Shown: piece by piece, positions 6,407 to 13,252 of the stretch
How positions within the stretch are numbered: position 1 is the stretch's first letter
Layout of the letters: each line of letters opens with the position of its first letter
The notes under the pieces: generated by a model
Told to the model about the DNA's origin: nothing
Databases searched by the model: none
The model's input: only the letters and a program-made list of their open reading frames with translations
Assembly: GCA_900554215.1 (NCBI GenBank)
Contig: USGG01000042.1
Coordinates: forward strand, 1 to 16,551
Direction: 5' to 3'
From: an uncultured Megasphaera sp.
GTDB lineage: Bacteria; Bacillota; Negativicutes; Veillonellales; Megasphaeraceae
Length of the DNA: 16,551 nucleotides
Translations under genes and position numbers: made by a program

Positions 6407-7642
6407 TTATTTATCGACGACTTTCTTTATCTTGGCCGCCAAGCCTTTGATTTTCGGCAGCGGCACAGAGCATACGCCTAATCGTACGCCCAAGGCCAAC
6501 GGCGCGGCGAAGACCAATTCGTCCTGCAGCGCTTCGCAGACCGCCTGCGGATTGGCCGCAGGAATGGAAATGAAGAAGCCCGCATGGTAGGGAATGACAT
6601 GCAGGCCGCACTGCGCCGCTTCTTCCGTAAACAGCGACGCCCGTTTTTGAATAATGCGGAAAAATTCCATTCGTTCCTCGTCGAGACGCTTCGTCAAGGC
6701 GGCGTCGCTCCGGATCGTCGTCAGAAGCGTCATGGCCGCGCGGTTGACATTGGACCAGGACGTACGGGCCGAATAGCGGCCTAATTCTGCAAATTCCTTG
6801 ATGACGTCCTCGCTGGACGACACGCCGACGAGTGCGCCGGCTCGCTGCCCGTACAGCGTATAGCCCTTGGACATGCTGAAGGCCACCATGACGAACAAAT
6901 GGGGCGGCAAGTTGCTGAACTGCTTCATAAAGGTACGGACTTCGTTCTTTTCGCCGGCATAAGCAATGTAGGCGATATCGACGAGAATCGAAACGCGCTT
7001 GCCCTGCTTTTCATGGAAGCGGCAGACCTGCAGCACCTCCGCCCAATCCTGGTCGGACAAGGCGAATCCCGTCGGGTTATTGGCCGGCGTATTTAAGATA
7101 ATCAGCAATGAATCCTGCTTGCGCAGCACATCTGCTACGGCCGAGGAAAACGACTCGATATTGAAAGCGCCGCTCTCATCGAGCAGGGCGAACGTCGTAA
7201 GCCTGCGGCCGATTTCCTGGCACAAGCTGCCGTATATGCCCCAGCGCCAGTCGGAAGCCAGGACGTCGTCGCCGATTTCAGAATAGTTGGCGATGGCAAT
7301 ATGAATGGCTCCGGTGCCGCCGGCCGTCGCTACGGCGTCTATATATCCTTCGGGACGATATGCCTCGAACGTTTCGTCTATCGCCGCCTTGCGGTAGTCC
7401 GACAGGCCCACAGGCGGCGCGTACGTAATAAAATCAGCCATCGGCAGGGACCGATAGATTTCTTCTACGACGGGAAGACACCCCAATACTTCATCTTCGC
7501 CGGCATAGCAGCCTACCGTGGCGTTGACGACGCGCTCCCGGCCGTATGCCGCCATCGCCGCCTGAGCAGCCTGACCGAATTGAAACACGGCGTCGTGTAA
7601 TTGTTTTCCTTCTCTGCTGGACGCAGCCATAAACGTAGACAT
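6407..7642 (-). CDS. Class I/II PLP-dependent aminotransferase
   Basis: This 411-residue enzyme has fold-type I aminotransferase features: NTPANNPTG with the cofactor-ring asparagine (about N189), VDIAY with D222 and Y225, and the Schiff-base lysine K259 in FSMSKGYTLYGQR, with R267 for the phosphate. An arginine near 387 (GVRLGVCSVP) is at the place of the substrate-carboxylate arginine. W132/W134 replace the usual aromatic that stacks on the cofactor. It resembles the aspartate/aromatic branch, so amino acid plus 2-oxoglutarate exchange in the cytosol is the likely reaction, but the substrate cannot be read from sequence. ATG 7642 follows GGAGG by 6 nt. It is monocistronic, with its own -10 box and a terminator region shared with the converging LysR gene. 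Confidence 0.9.
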   Translation of the reverse strand: MSTFMAASSREGKQLHDAVFQFGQAAQAAMAAYGRERVVNATVGCYAGEDEVLGCLPVVEEIYRSLPMADFITYAPPVGLSDYRKAAIDETFEAYRPEGYIDAVATAGGTGAIHIAIANYSEIGDDVLASDWRWGIYGSLCQEIGRRLTTFALLDESGAFNIESFSSAVADVLRKQDSLLIILNTPANNPTGFALSDQDWAEVLQVCRFHEKQGKRVSILVDIAYIAYAGEKNEVRTFMKQFSNLPPHLFVMVAFSMSKGYTLYGQRAGALVGVSSSEDVIKEFAELGRYSARTSWSNVNRAAMTLLTTIRSDAALTKRLDEERMEFFRIIQKRASLFTEEAAQCGLHVIPYHAGFFISIPAANPQAVCEALQDELVFAAPLALGVRLGVCSVPLPKIKGLAAKIKKVVDK

Positions 7643-7914
7643 ATAATCCCTCCTTGAGTTGCATGCTTTTTTATTATACTATATGCTGCCCAAAATGAAT
7701 ATACGAAAACCGCAAAAAATCTATGTATTCTTTATACATAATCAGTCTTCCCTTTAAACAATATCTATAAAACCATAAAAAGCTTTAATGTGTGCTTTAT
7801 ACATGCAGCGTGCTTCCTTATATCCGTCCCGTGCTGTCGAATTTCTAATTTTCATTCTTCCGACAGGTTAACGACAAACTATGCAGAAGCCCATTAGATT
7901 GGATCTTTTATTGT
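7643..7914. other. AT-rich gene-free stretch upstream of the aminotransferase
   Basis: No coding frame or known RNA is supported here. Beyond the aminotransferase promoter it holds an inverted repeat TATGTAT/ATACATA (7722-7728 and 7734-7740), a 10-mer CTTTATACAT present twice (7730-7739 and 7795-7804), and a weak CTGTCG/CGACAG hairpin at about 7836-7868. The terminator at 7915-7972 ends the neighbouring operon. It could contain regulator sites for the aminotransferase or the remains of a lost gene. Confidence 0.5.
7673..7701 (-). promoter_or_regulatory. Probable promoter of the aminotransferase gene
   Basis: A perfect TATAAT lies on the minus strand at 7678-7673, with start expected near 7666. 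The 17-nt-spaced -35 (TATTCA, 7701-7696) is poor and coincides with ATGAATATA (plus strand 7695-7703), a 9-mer also found before both LysR genes. A weak -35 covered by a shared motif fits activation by a LysR protein, which is inferred. Confidence 0.55.
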
Positions 7915-7972
7915 AAAAAAATCTGCATCAAAGTAATACGATGAATTCAAAACCAGATTACTTTAATGCAGA
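7915..7972 (-). terminator. Terminator of the catabolic operon
   Basis: Plus-strand TCTGCAT (7922-7928) and AAAGTAAT (7930-7937) pair with ATTACTTT (7957-7964) and ATGCAGA (7966-7972), with one mismatch pair between. On the minus strand the stem is followed by seven T (plus-strand A 7915-7921). It lies about 20 nt after the amidohydrolase stop. Confidence 0.9.
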
Positions 7973-7991
7973 CTTCTAAATATACCTTTAT

Positions 7992-9122
7992 TTAACTGTC
8001 TTTCAGATAGGTTAATACTCCATTGACGATAGTAGCCCTAGGGACAATATATTGGGTTCCCCGCCGCTTTTCTTTATTCGCATCAAAAAAATATTTCTCA
8101 CTCGGAAGAACATCGAATACACATATATCGGCATCTGAACCAATAGAAAGAGCGCCTATATCTAACTTATTATCTGATAGGATCCGTAATGGATTGATCG
8201 TCACAGCAGCCAAAATATCTTCCAAAGACATTCCCAAATTTAAATATTTGGACATGACAAAGGGCAAGTTACGTGCCATAGGCATTTGAATATCCGTAAA
8301 ACTCCCTTTAGTCAAGTCTGTGGCAATGATATCTGGCAAAAACTTCTCTTTCAGAGCAGGGATTGCAATTTTATAGTCAAAATTTAATCTCCCATTTGCA
8401 ACATCAATGATAACACCACGTTTCTTAGCTTTCCAAAATGCCTCCTTGACGCTGCCTGCATTGGACAAAATAGTTTGTCCATGTCCTTGGTACGCATGAC
8501 AATATATATCTCCAGGCCGCAGCAGAGACACTAACTCTTCTGTGTCAATAGGAGGATTTGTAGTATGAACACAAAGAGGCAAGTTCATTTGGTCAGCAAA
8601 AGCTAACGCCTTCTGTAATGGAGCAATTCCGAAATTACCTACTGTATTTTTGCTAAATTTTATTTTTATACCAGATATATGCCGTTTATATTTTTCTATA
8701 GTTTTTTCAAGCAAATCCAACCGCAAAATCTCCTCGTCGAGAAGTTCCGGGATATTGCCTCCTGGCTGCCCTATTGGAAATATATTAATAAATGATTTGA
8801 TTTTCATCGTTCGCAATTCACTCTCATGATAAAAATCTTCAAAATTAATATATCCTGTCGTACCTTGATCAACAACAGTCGTAATACCGTAAGGAAATAA
8901 TAAATCCGGATTCATGCCATAACTGCTCCCCTGATAAACATGAGCGTGAAATTCAACAAATCCAGGTGAAACATAGCCGCCTCCTGCGTCAAGAATTTCT
9001 TTCGCAGGCATGTCAGCATTATACGGAACAATTTTTCCATCCTTTACAGCCAGATTTCTCGTCTCAAAACGTTGACATTGCGGATCAATAACGTTTCCGT
9101 TCTTTATTACTAAATCATACAT
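7992..9122 (-). CDS. Amidohydrolase/deacetylase-family metallohydrolase
   Basis: This 376-residue enzyme belongs to the amidohydrolase superfamily (dihydroorotase, hydantoinase and EF_0837-like branch). It hydrolyses C-N or similar bonds at a two-metal site in the cytosol. All expected metal ligands are present in order: H59-x-H61 in EFHAHVYQG, a candidate carboxylated lysine (K153 or K155 in GIKIKFS), H186 (CVHTTNPP), H209 (YCHAYQGHG) and the catalytic aspartate D269 (ATDLTKG). The small N- and C-terminal beta strands wrap the barrel (DLVIKNGNVIDP; ADICVFDV). ATG 9122 overlaps the end of the permease gene by 8 nt with GGGGGAG upstream, so translation is coupled. As last gene of the operon it probably opens or deacylates the imported compound. 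Substrate unknown. Confidence 0.86.
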   Translation of the reverse strand: MYDLVIKNGNVIDPQCQRFETRNLAVKDGKIVPYNADMPAKEILDAGGGYVSPGFVEFHAHVYQGSSYGMNPDLLFPYGITTVVDQGTTGYINFEDFYHESELRTMKIKSFINIFPIGQPGGNIPELLDEEILRLDLLEKTIEKYKRHISGIKIKFSKNTVGNFGIAPLQKALAFADQMNLPLCVHTTNPPIDTEELVSLLRPGDIYCHAYQGHGQTILSNAGSVKEAFWKAKKRGVIIDVANGRLNFDYKIAIPALKEKFLPDIIATDLTKGSFTDIQMPMARNLPFVMSKYLNLGMSLEDILAAVTINPLRILSDNKLDIGALSIGSDADICVFDVLPSEKYFFDANKEKRRGTQYIVPRATIVNGVLTYLKDS

Positions 9123-10419
9123 TACATTCTCCCCCTTTCGTTTTAGACCGGTCAAACTTAACAAAATATGCGCAAATAACGCCAATTAAACAAATAGCCC
9201 CCGCTAATACAAATCCTGCATTGTATCCATAATTAGTTACCATAATCCCAGTAACAGTAGGAGCCAGCATAGCGGCAGTTTGACCTAAAAAATGCATGAT
9301 GCCGCCAAATGCACCTGTTCGTGAAGGATCTATATCAATGAGATTGCTCCAATAAATGGAATTAGAGGCTAATGCAGCGGAATTGCCTAGCGCCATCATA
9401 ACGAGAACGCCTTCCATCGTATTGATAGCTGGTATGACAATGAAACATGCGCCGGACAACAATAAAGAAGCCATAGCTACGCTGTTTCGCGCCGTTCGAA
9501 GATTTCCAGTTTTTTTAAATATTGCATCGGCAATTCTGCCTCCTAATGGCGTAGAAAAAATAGGGCCTATCCAAGGAATCATTCCCAAATACCATAATGA
9601 TTGCAGACTCATTCCATATACGTCCTGAAGATATTTAGGCGTCCAAGTCAACAGCATAAATATGATATAGCTTATGGCAAAAAAGCCAACCGTATTAAAC
9701 ACATAAGACGGATTTTTAAAGAAATCATACCAATGAGCATCAGCAGCAGGCGTCGTCGGCACTTCAGCAGCTGTTCCGCTGCGAATAACTCGTAATTCCG
9801 CTTTAGATACCTTAGGATTTTCTTCCGGAGTATTTGTAAATATCCGGGAAAATATAAGAGCCCAAAGTAATCCAATTCCCCCTAAAACCAAGAATGCAAC
9901 ACGCCAATTAAACATAGAAATCAAAAATACAGCTACTGGAGCAGTAATGACAGAGCCCAAAGGAGTTCCAATCAATGTAATAGAAGACGTAAAGGTCCGT
10001 TCCGACGGCGCTACCCAATTCGCCAAGGTTCGGCTCATGGAAACAAACGACGGACCTTCTGCAAATCCAAACAACGCCCTAACTACAAAGAACCCGGCCA
10101 TTGCAGAACCGCCAAACAACGCTACGCCAATATCTCCAGCATAAGCAGTCAACGCCACAAAAATAGACCAAATTGTAACAAACGTCAGCCATACAAAACG
10201 AGGGCCCTTTTTATCTGCCAAAATACCGCCAAATAGACCGCCGAAAATATATCCATATCCAAAAAATCCTTGGATACTCCCCCATTGCGCGGGATTTAAC
10301 CCAAATTCACGAATAATATCCTGTTGCGCATATGCTAATGCCCCTCTATCAATATAATTGATGGTCATGATAAGTAATACCATGAAAATTATCCAATATC
10401 GATACGTAGTTGTTTTCAT
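9115..10419 (-). CDS. MFS permease, anion:cation symporter (ACS) type
   Basis: This 434-residue transporter has twelve predicted helices in two sets of six with a central cytoplasmic loop near 195-225. The N-terminal NYIDRGALAYA motif at about 21-31 and the loop motif ADKKGPRFV at about 68-76 are typical of the ACS family, whose members import hexuronates, glucarate, galactonate, phthalate and other organic anions. ATG 10419 stands 7 nt after AAGGAGG, a near-perfect ribosome site. It is third in a four-gene operon with aldolase-like, dehydrogenase-like and amidohydrolase genes, so it probably imports the operon's carboxylated substrate. Codon use is AT-richer than in the flanking genes. The exact anion cannot be told from sequence. 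Confidence 0.9.
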   Translation of the reverse strand: MKTTTYRYWIIFMVLLIMTINYIDRGALAYAQQDIIREFGLNPAQWGSIQGFFGYGYIFGGLFGGILADKKGPRFVWLTFVTIWSIFVALTAYAGDIGVALFGGSAMAGFFVVRALFGFAEGPSFVSMSRTLANWVAPSERTFTSSITLIGTPLGSVITAPVAVFLISMFNWRVAFLVLGGIGLLWALIFSRIFTNTPEENPKVSKAELRVIRSGTAAEVPTTPAADAHWYDFFKNPSYVFNTVGFFAISYIIFMLLTWTPKYLQDVYGMSLQSLWYLGMIPWIGPIFSTPLGGRIADAIFKKTGNLRTARNSVAMASLLLSGACFIVIPAINTMEGVLVMMALGNSAALASNSIYWSNLIDIDPSRTGAFGGIMHFLGQTAAMLAPTVTGIMVTNYGYNAGFVLAGAICLIGVICAYFVKFDRSKTKGGECNV

Positions 10420-10440
10420 AAATTACGCCTCCTTTGATTA

Positions 10441-10486
10441 AATAAGCATCCCCGTCGCTTATATTGAACTTAATATATCATATATT
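10441..10486. promoter_or_regulatory. Two inverted repeats in the dehydrogenase-permease gap
   Basis: ATAAGC/GCTTAT (10442-10447 and 10457-10462) and the perfect AATATAT-C-ATATATT palindrome at 10472-10486 lie in the only sizeable gap (116 nt) of the operon. Neither has a strong T tract on the minus strand, so they are more likely a processing site, mRNA stabiliser or internal regulatory site than a terminator. Confidence 0.35.
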
Positions 10487-10535
10487 ATTTTGCATTTCAT
10501 CTCCCAATATTACTTGTACTTCCACTATTAATTTT

Positions 10536-11432
10536 TTATGCGTTGGTATCAAAATTACGAGCCGAACGCCATAATTCCACCATCTCCTTGCAACCAACAG
10601 GCCGCTGTTCATGAAAATACTCACGAGCATTTAAATCCCTAAACCATTCCAGCCGTTGCACCGTAGCTTTGGTCATCGTAGGCTGTACGCCGATATGTTT
10701 TAACATTTGCGCCACGTCTTCCATTTCGTGAACCTGCCGTGCGCCATGCCATGCGCTGGCAATCACTAAGTAGTTATTATTGAAAGCAAAGGACTTGCCA
10801 TCCAACGTATCGCCAATAGAATCGATAACCAATGCGTCGACGCCTAACACGTACGCAGCTTCCAGCATTTCAGCGCCTAAGGCCGCCAGCCCTTTCATAT
10901 AAATACTGCGAACAAATTTAACAGCAATAGCGTCTCCTGGATTGGCAGAAATTTCCGTGATATTCATACCATACGGCGTAAACCGTTCAATGAAGGGGGC
11001 GCAGCATGAGCCAGATACTAAGATAGGCACCTTGTGATGAGCCTGGCTTAGACTAGCCATAAGCGCCCCGTCAATAAAATGCCCGCCTTTAGCCTCTACT
11101 AAACGAGCCTCTTCCTTTTTAACGCTAGGAAGGCTTGTAGATAAATCAACAATATATTTTGATTCGTCAACGCAATCAAGAATTTCCTGAATGCTTTTCA
11201 ATGCAAAGGCTCCCGGAACGACGGCCAGTATCATATCGCACTGCCGGACGACGTCTTTAGCCGACGCCAGCAGCGTGACTCCGGCAACGGCGGCCTTGTC
11301 TTGTATGTAGCATCCCTTTTCAGAGTCGTTCTGCATCACGTCATAGGCGTATATCTCAAGTAATCCTGCTTGAGACAGGCCCTTGCTAATTTCATATCCC
11401 ACTTCTCCGAATCCGATAAATCCAACGCTCAT
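10536..11432 (-). CDS. NAD(P)-dependent beta-hydroxyacid dehydrogenase-like protein (DUF1932 type)
   Basis: This 298-residue protein has an N-terminal Rossmann fold with GFIGFGEVG at 4-12 and an all-helical C-terminal half of the DUF1932 kind, a branch of the 6-phosphogluconate/beta-hydroxyacid dehydrogenases. The substrate-loop serine motif is present (DLSTSLPS, 96-103). K172 in the AVKFVRS stretch matches the catalytic lysine of the family, though the usual Asn four residues on is not there. An acidic residue (D31) ends the second strand, which favours NAD over NADP. It likely oxidises a 3-hydroxy acid. ATG 11432 follows GGAGG by 7 nt. The upstream aldolase-like gene ends 12 nt before it, so they are one transcript. 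Substrate unknown. Confidence 0.86.
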   Translation of the reverse strand: MSVGFIGFGEVGYEISKGLSQAGLLEIYAYDVMQNDSEKGCYIQDKAAVAGVTLLASAKDVVRQCDMILAVVPGAFALKSIQEILDCVDESKYIVDLSTSLPSVKKEEARLVEAKGGHFIDGALMASLSQAHHKVPILVSGSCCAPFIERFTPYGMNITEISANPGDAIAVKFVRSIYMKGLAALGAEMLEAAYVLGVDALVIDSIGDTLDGKSFAFNNNYLVIASAWHGARQVHEMEDVAQMLKHIGVQPTMTKATVQRLEWFRDLNAREYFHEQRPVGCKEMVELWRSARNFDTNA

Positions 11433-11444
11433 ATGACGACCTCC

Positions 11445-12125
11445 TTATTCTACGATATCCGCTTTTATAGCAATTAGTTTTTCTTCAACCCAAGGCCGGA
11501 TATACGTTCCATGTTCTGTAATATTCTTTTTAATAGTATGCTCGGTCTCCATAACCTTTCGAGTCGCCGCTGCAATTTCTTCCGCTTCTTCCGGCTTGAT
11601 GATAATAATGCCGTCGCCGTCTCCTACAATGATGTCGCCGGGACGAACAATTTTACCGCCGAAAGAAATGACCGTATTAATCTCGCCGGGCCCGTTTTTA
11701 TAAGGACCGTTGGGCGTCGCGCCTTTTGCGTATACAGGGAAATCCATCTCTGCAATTTCGTCAAAATCGCGAATCGCGCCGTCGATGATAACGCCTGCTA
11801 ATCCTCTCTTTTGACAATAGGAAATCATCAATTCTCCAAAAATAGCTCTGCTCGTATCGCCGCCGGCGTCAATGACGATAACATCACCAGGCTGAGCCAA
11901 ATCCATTGCCGCATGAAACATCAGGTTATCGCCTTCGGGAACCTTCACGGTAAAAGCAGTGCCTAATAAGGGCGATTTATTTACCGGCCGGATCGTGCCG
12001 TACACAGCCGCCGTTCTGTTCATGCAGTCGTCAATATTAGCCACTGCCATTCCCTTGAATAATTGAACCAATTTCACATCAGGTCTTTGAATCGTCTTAA
12101 TGATCTTACATCCTATATTTGCCAT
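11445..12125 (-). CDS. RraA-like / 4-hydroxy-4-methyl-2-oxoglutarate aldolase family protein
   Basis: This 226-residue protein has the RraA/HMG-aldolase fold. Class II pyruvate aldolases of this family split 4-hydroxy-4-methyl-2-oxoglutarate or 4-carboxy-4-hydroxy-2-oxoadipate to pyruvate and a second acid, using Mg or Mn. The catalytic signature is intact: GEL at 97-99, then GVIIDGAIRD with R119 and D120, the arginine-aspartate pair needed for pyruvate enolate and metal. The NLMFHAAMDLAQPGDVIVID segment and VGDGDGI loop are as in the aldolases. I prefer a metabolic role over RNase E inhibition because of these residues and because the neighbours are a dehydrogenase, permease and hydrolase. 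ATG 12125 follows GGAGG by 9 nt. It is first in the operon. Confidence 0.85.
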   Translation of the reverse strand: MANIGCKIIKTIQRPDVKLVQLFKGMAVANIDDCMNRTAAVYGTIRPVNKSPLLGTAFTVKVPEGDNLMFHAAMDLAQPGDVIVIDAGGDTSRAIFGELMISYCQKRGLAGVIIDGAIRDFDEIAEMDFPVYAKGATPNGPYKNGPGEINTVISFGGKIVRPGDIIVGDGDGIIIIKPEEAEEIAAATRKVMETEHTIKKNITEHGTYIRPWVEEKLIAIKADIVE

Positions 12126-12151
12126 ATCCTTATTCCTCCTGTCAAGTTAAC

Positions 12152-12191
12152 CGTATACTGCAGTACTATCTTTTAGATGAATGTCATTCAT
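12152..12191. promoter_or_regulatory. LysR-type binding site in the divergent control region
   Basis: ATGAATG-T-CATTCAT at 12177-12191 is a perfect palindrome and includes T-N11-A (T12178, A12190), the LysR-type site pattern. A second perfect palindrome, TACTGCAGTA, lies at 12156-12165, nearer the operon. A minus-strand TATACG (12157-12152) is the best -10 for the operon, without a good -35, as expected for an activator-dependent promoter. That the LysR protein at 12292 binds here is inferred from position. Confidence 0.65.
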
Positions 12192-12231
12192 TACTTGATG
12201 TCATTGTACACGACGTCTTATTGATTGTAAA

Positions 12232-12268
12232 ATGAATATATTAACATTGAATTATCAATGCTATTCAT
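12232..12268. promoter_or_regulatory. Nested dyad upstream of the second LysR gene
   Basis: ATGAATA at 12232-12238 is inverted as TATTCAT at 12262-12268, and CATTGA/TCAATG (12245-12250 and 12255-12260) is nested within. The ATGAAT half-site is the same as in the compact palindrome at 12177-12191. It ends just before the ribosome site and can act either as DNA operator or as a leader hairpin. Confidence 0.55.
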
Positions 12269-12291
12269 ATTTATTGTCAAGGAGAATGCAA

Positions 12292-13173
12292 ATGTATATA
12301 CATGATATCGAGTCATTTCTAGCCATTGCCCAAACGCGCAATATCAGCCGCGCCGCCGAATCACTTTATATGTCTCAAACAGCTATTACGCATCGCTTAA
12401 AGAGCTTAGAACAAGAACTGGGCGTAACCTTATTCGAACGAGGGCGAGGCATAAAAGAAGTCGCCATAACGCCTTCGGGATTGGAATTTATGCCAATCGC
12501 CAAGCGCTGGAAATCATTATGGCAGGAAATTGAGCATTTTAAAGAAACAGGGGAAAGTTTGTCCCTTTCTTTCGGTTCTGTACAATACCTAAACGATTTT
12601 ATCTTTCTTCCTCTGTTTCAAACCTTATTTTCTCATCGTCCCAAGATCCATTTGGAAATTCACACAGAACATACGACGGAGCTATACCCCCTAGTAGAGC
12701 AGCGCCTCGTAGACGTCGCCGTAGTATGGCGCGATATTAAATACCCTAACGTCATCTGCACTCCCTGGCAGACAGTACCTATGGTATTATTAAAAAGCGG
12801 CTCACCTCAAACGGCGGGAAAGATGACCATAAAAAACGCGCGGCTGGACACAGGCAAGGAATTATATATCCCATGGACTCCCGATTTTAAAATCTGGCAT
12901 GACGAGCATTGGCCGACAGACTATTACGATTTGCCAATTCTGCTCACAGGATCACCGCTGACATTGAAATTATTAAAAGATAACGACTATTGGGCCATTG
13001 TCCCTCTTTGGATGGCTAAGTACGCCGTATCGCTGGGAGAATACACCTATATGGAACTGGAAGACCCGCCTAAAAACTTAACAGCCTATACGATACGTCA
13101 CAAAAATCCCCGTCCCAGCACGGAAAAGAGCCTGCACATCTTTTATTCCTATTTAAAGGAATTAAAAGTATAA
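12292..13173 (+). CDS. LysR-family transcriptional regulator of the catabolic operon (second paralogue)
   Basis: This 293-residue LysR protein has its helix-turn-helix at about residues 18-37 (AAESLYMSQTAITHRLKSLE) and a C-terminal effector-binding domain. I start it at ATG 12292, with AAGGAG 7 nt upstream; the frame is open to 12232, but that region is the control dyad. It diverges from the four-gene operon, the classical place for a LysR activator of neighbouring genes, so it probably senses the operon's substrate or an intermediate. It is closely related to the LysR protein at 5452-6339 (39 of the first 63 residues identical, matching effector-domain blocks), but its codons are much AT-richer, like the operon it faces. 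The ligand is not known. Confidence 0.93.
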   Translation: MYIHDIESFLAIAQTRNISRAAESLYMSQTAITHRLKSLEQELGVTLFERGRGIKEVAITPSGLEFMPIAKRWKSLWQEIEHFKETGESLSLSFGSVQYLNDFIFLPLFQTLFSHRPKIHLEIHTEHTTELYPLVEQRLVDVAVVWRDIKYPNVICTPWQTVPMVLLKSGSPQTAGKMTIKNARLDTGKELYIPWTPDFKIWHDEHWPTDYYDLPILLTGSPLTLKLLKDNDYWAIVPLWMAKYAVSLGEYTYMELEDPPKNLTAYTIRHKNPRPSTEKSLHIFYSYLKELKV

Positions 13174-13186
13174 CGAGTCCATTCAC

Positions 13187-13224
13187 AAAAAAATGCTGTC
13201 TGCAATATGTCAGACAGCATTTTG
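13187..13224. terminator. Bidirectional terminator between the LysR and MgtC-like genes
   Basis: ATGCTGTCTG at 13193-13202 pairs perfectly with CAGACAGCAT at 13211-13220 around an 8-nt loop, with A7 on the left and T4 on the right. It can stop the LysR transcript on the plus strand and the mgtC-like transcript on the minus strand. Confidence 0.9.
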
Positions 13225-13252
13225 ATGTCACAAATTCAAGAACTTTTTATCC

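Noticed and set aside
5352..7740. Inverted repeats as ends of a mobile element
   Set aside because: Arms are short, differ in sequence, are not paired at a distance around a transposase gene and lie at promoters.
7836..7868. CTGTCG/CGACAG hairpin as a terminator or small RNA
   Set aside because: Only 6 bp, a large loop and no T tract.
12232..12291. Longer start for the second LysR gene at 12232
   Set aside because: No ribosome site there, and the added sequence is the control dyad; ATG 12292 has AAGGAG at proper spacing and aligns with the first LysR protein.
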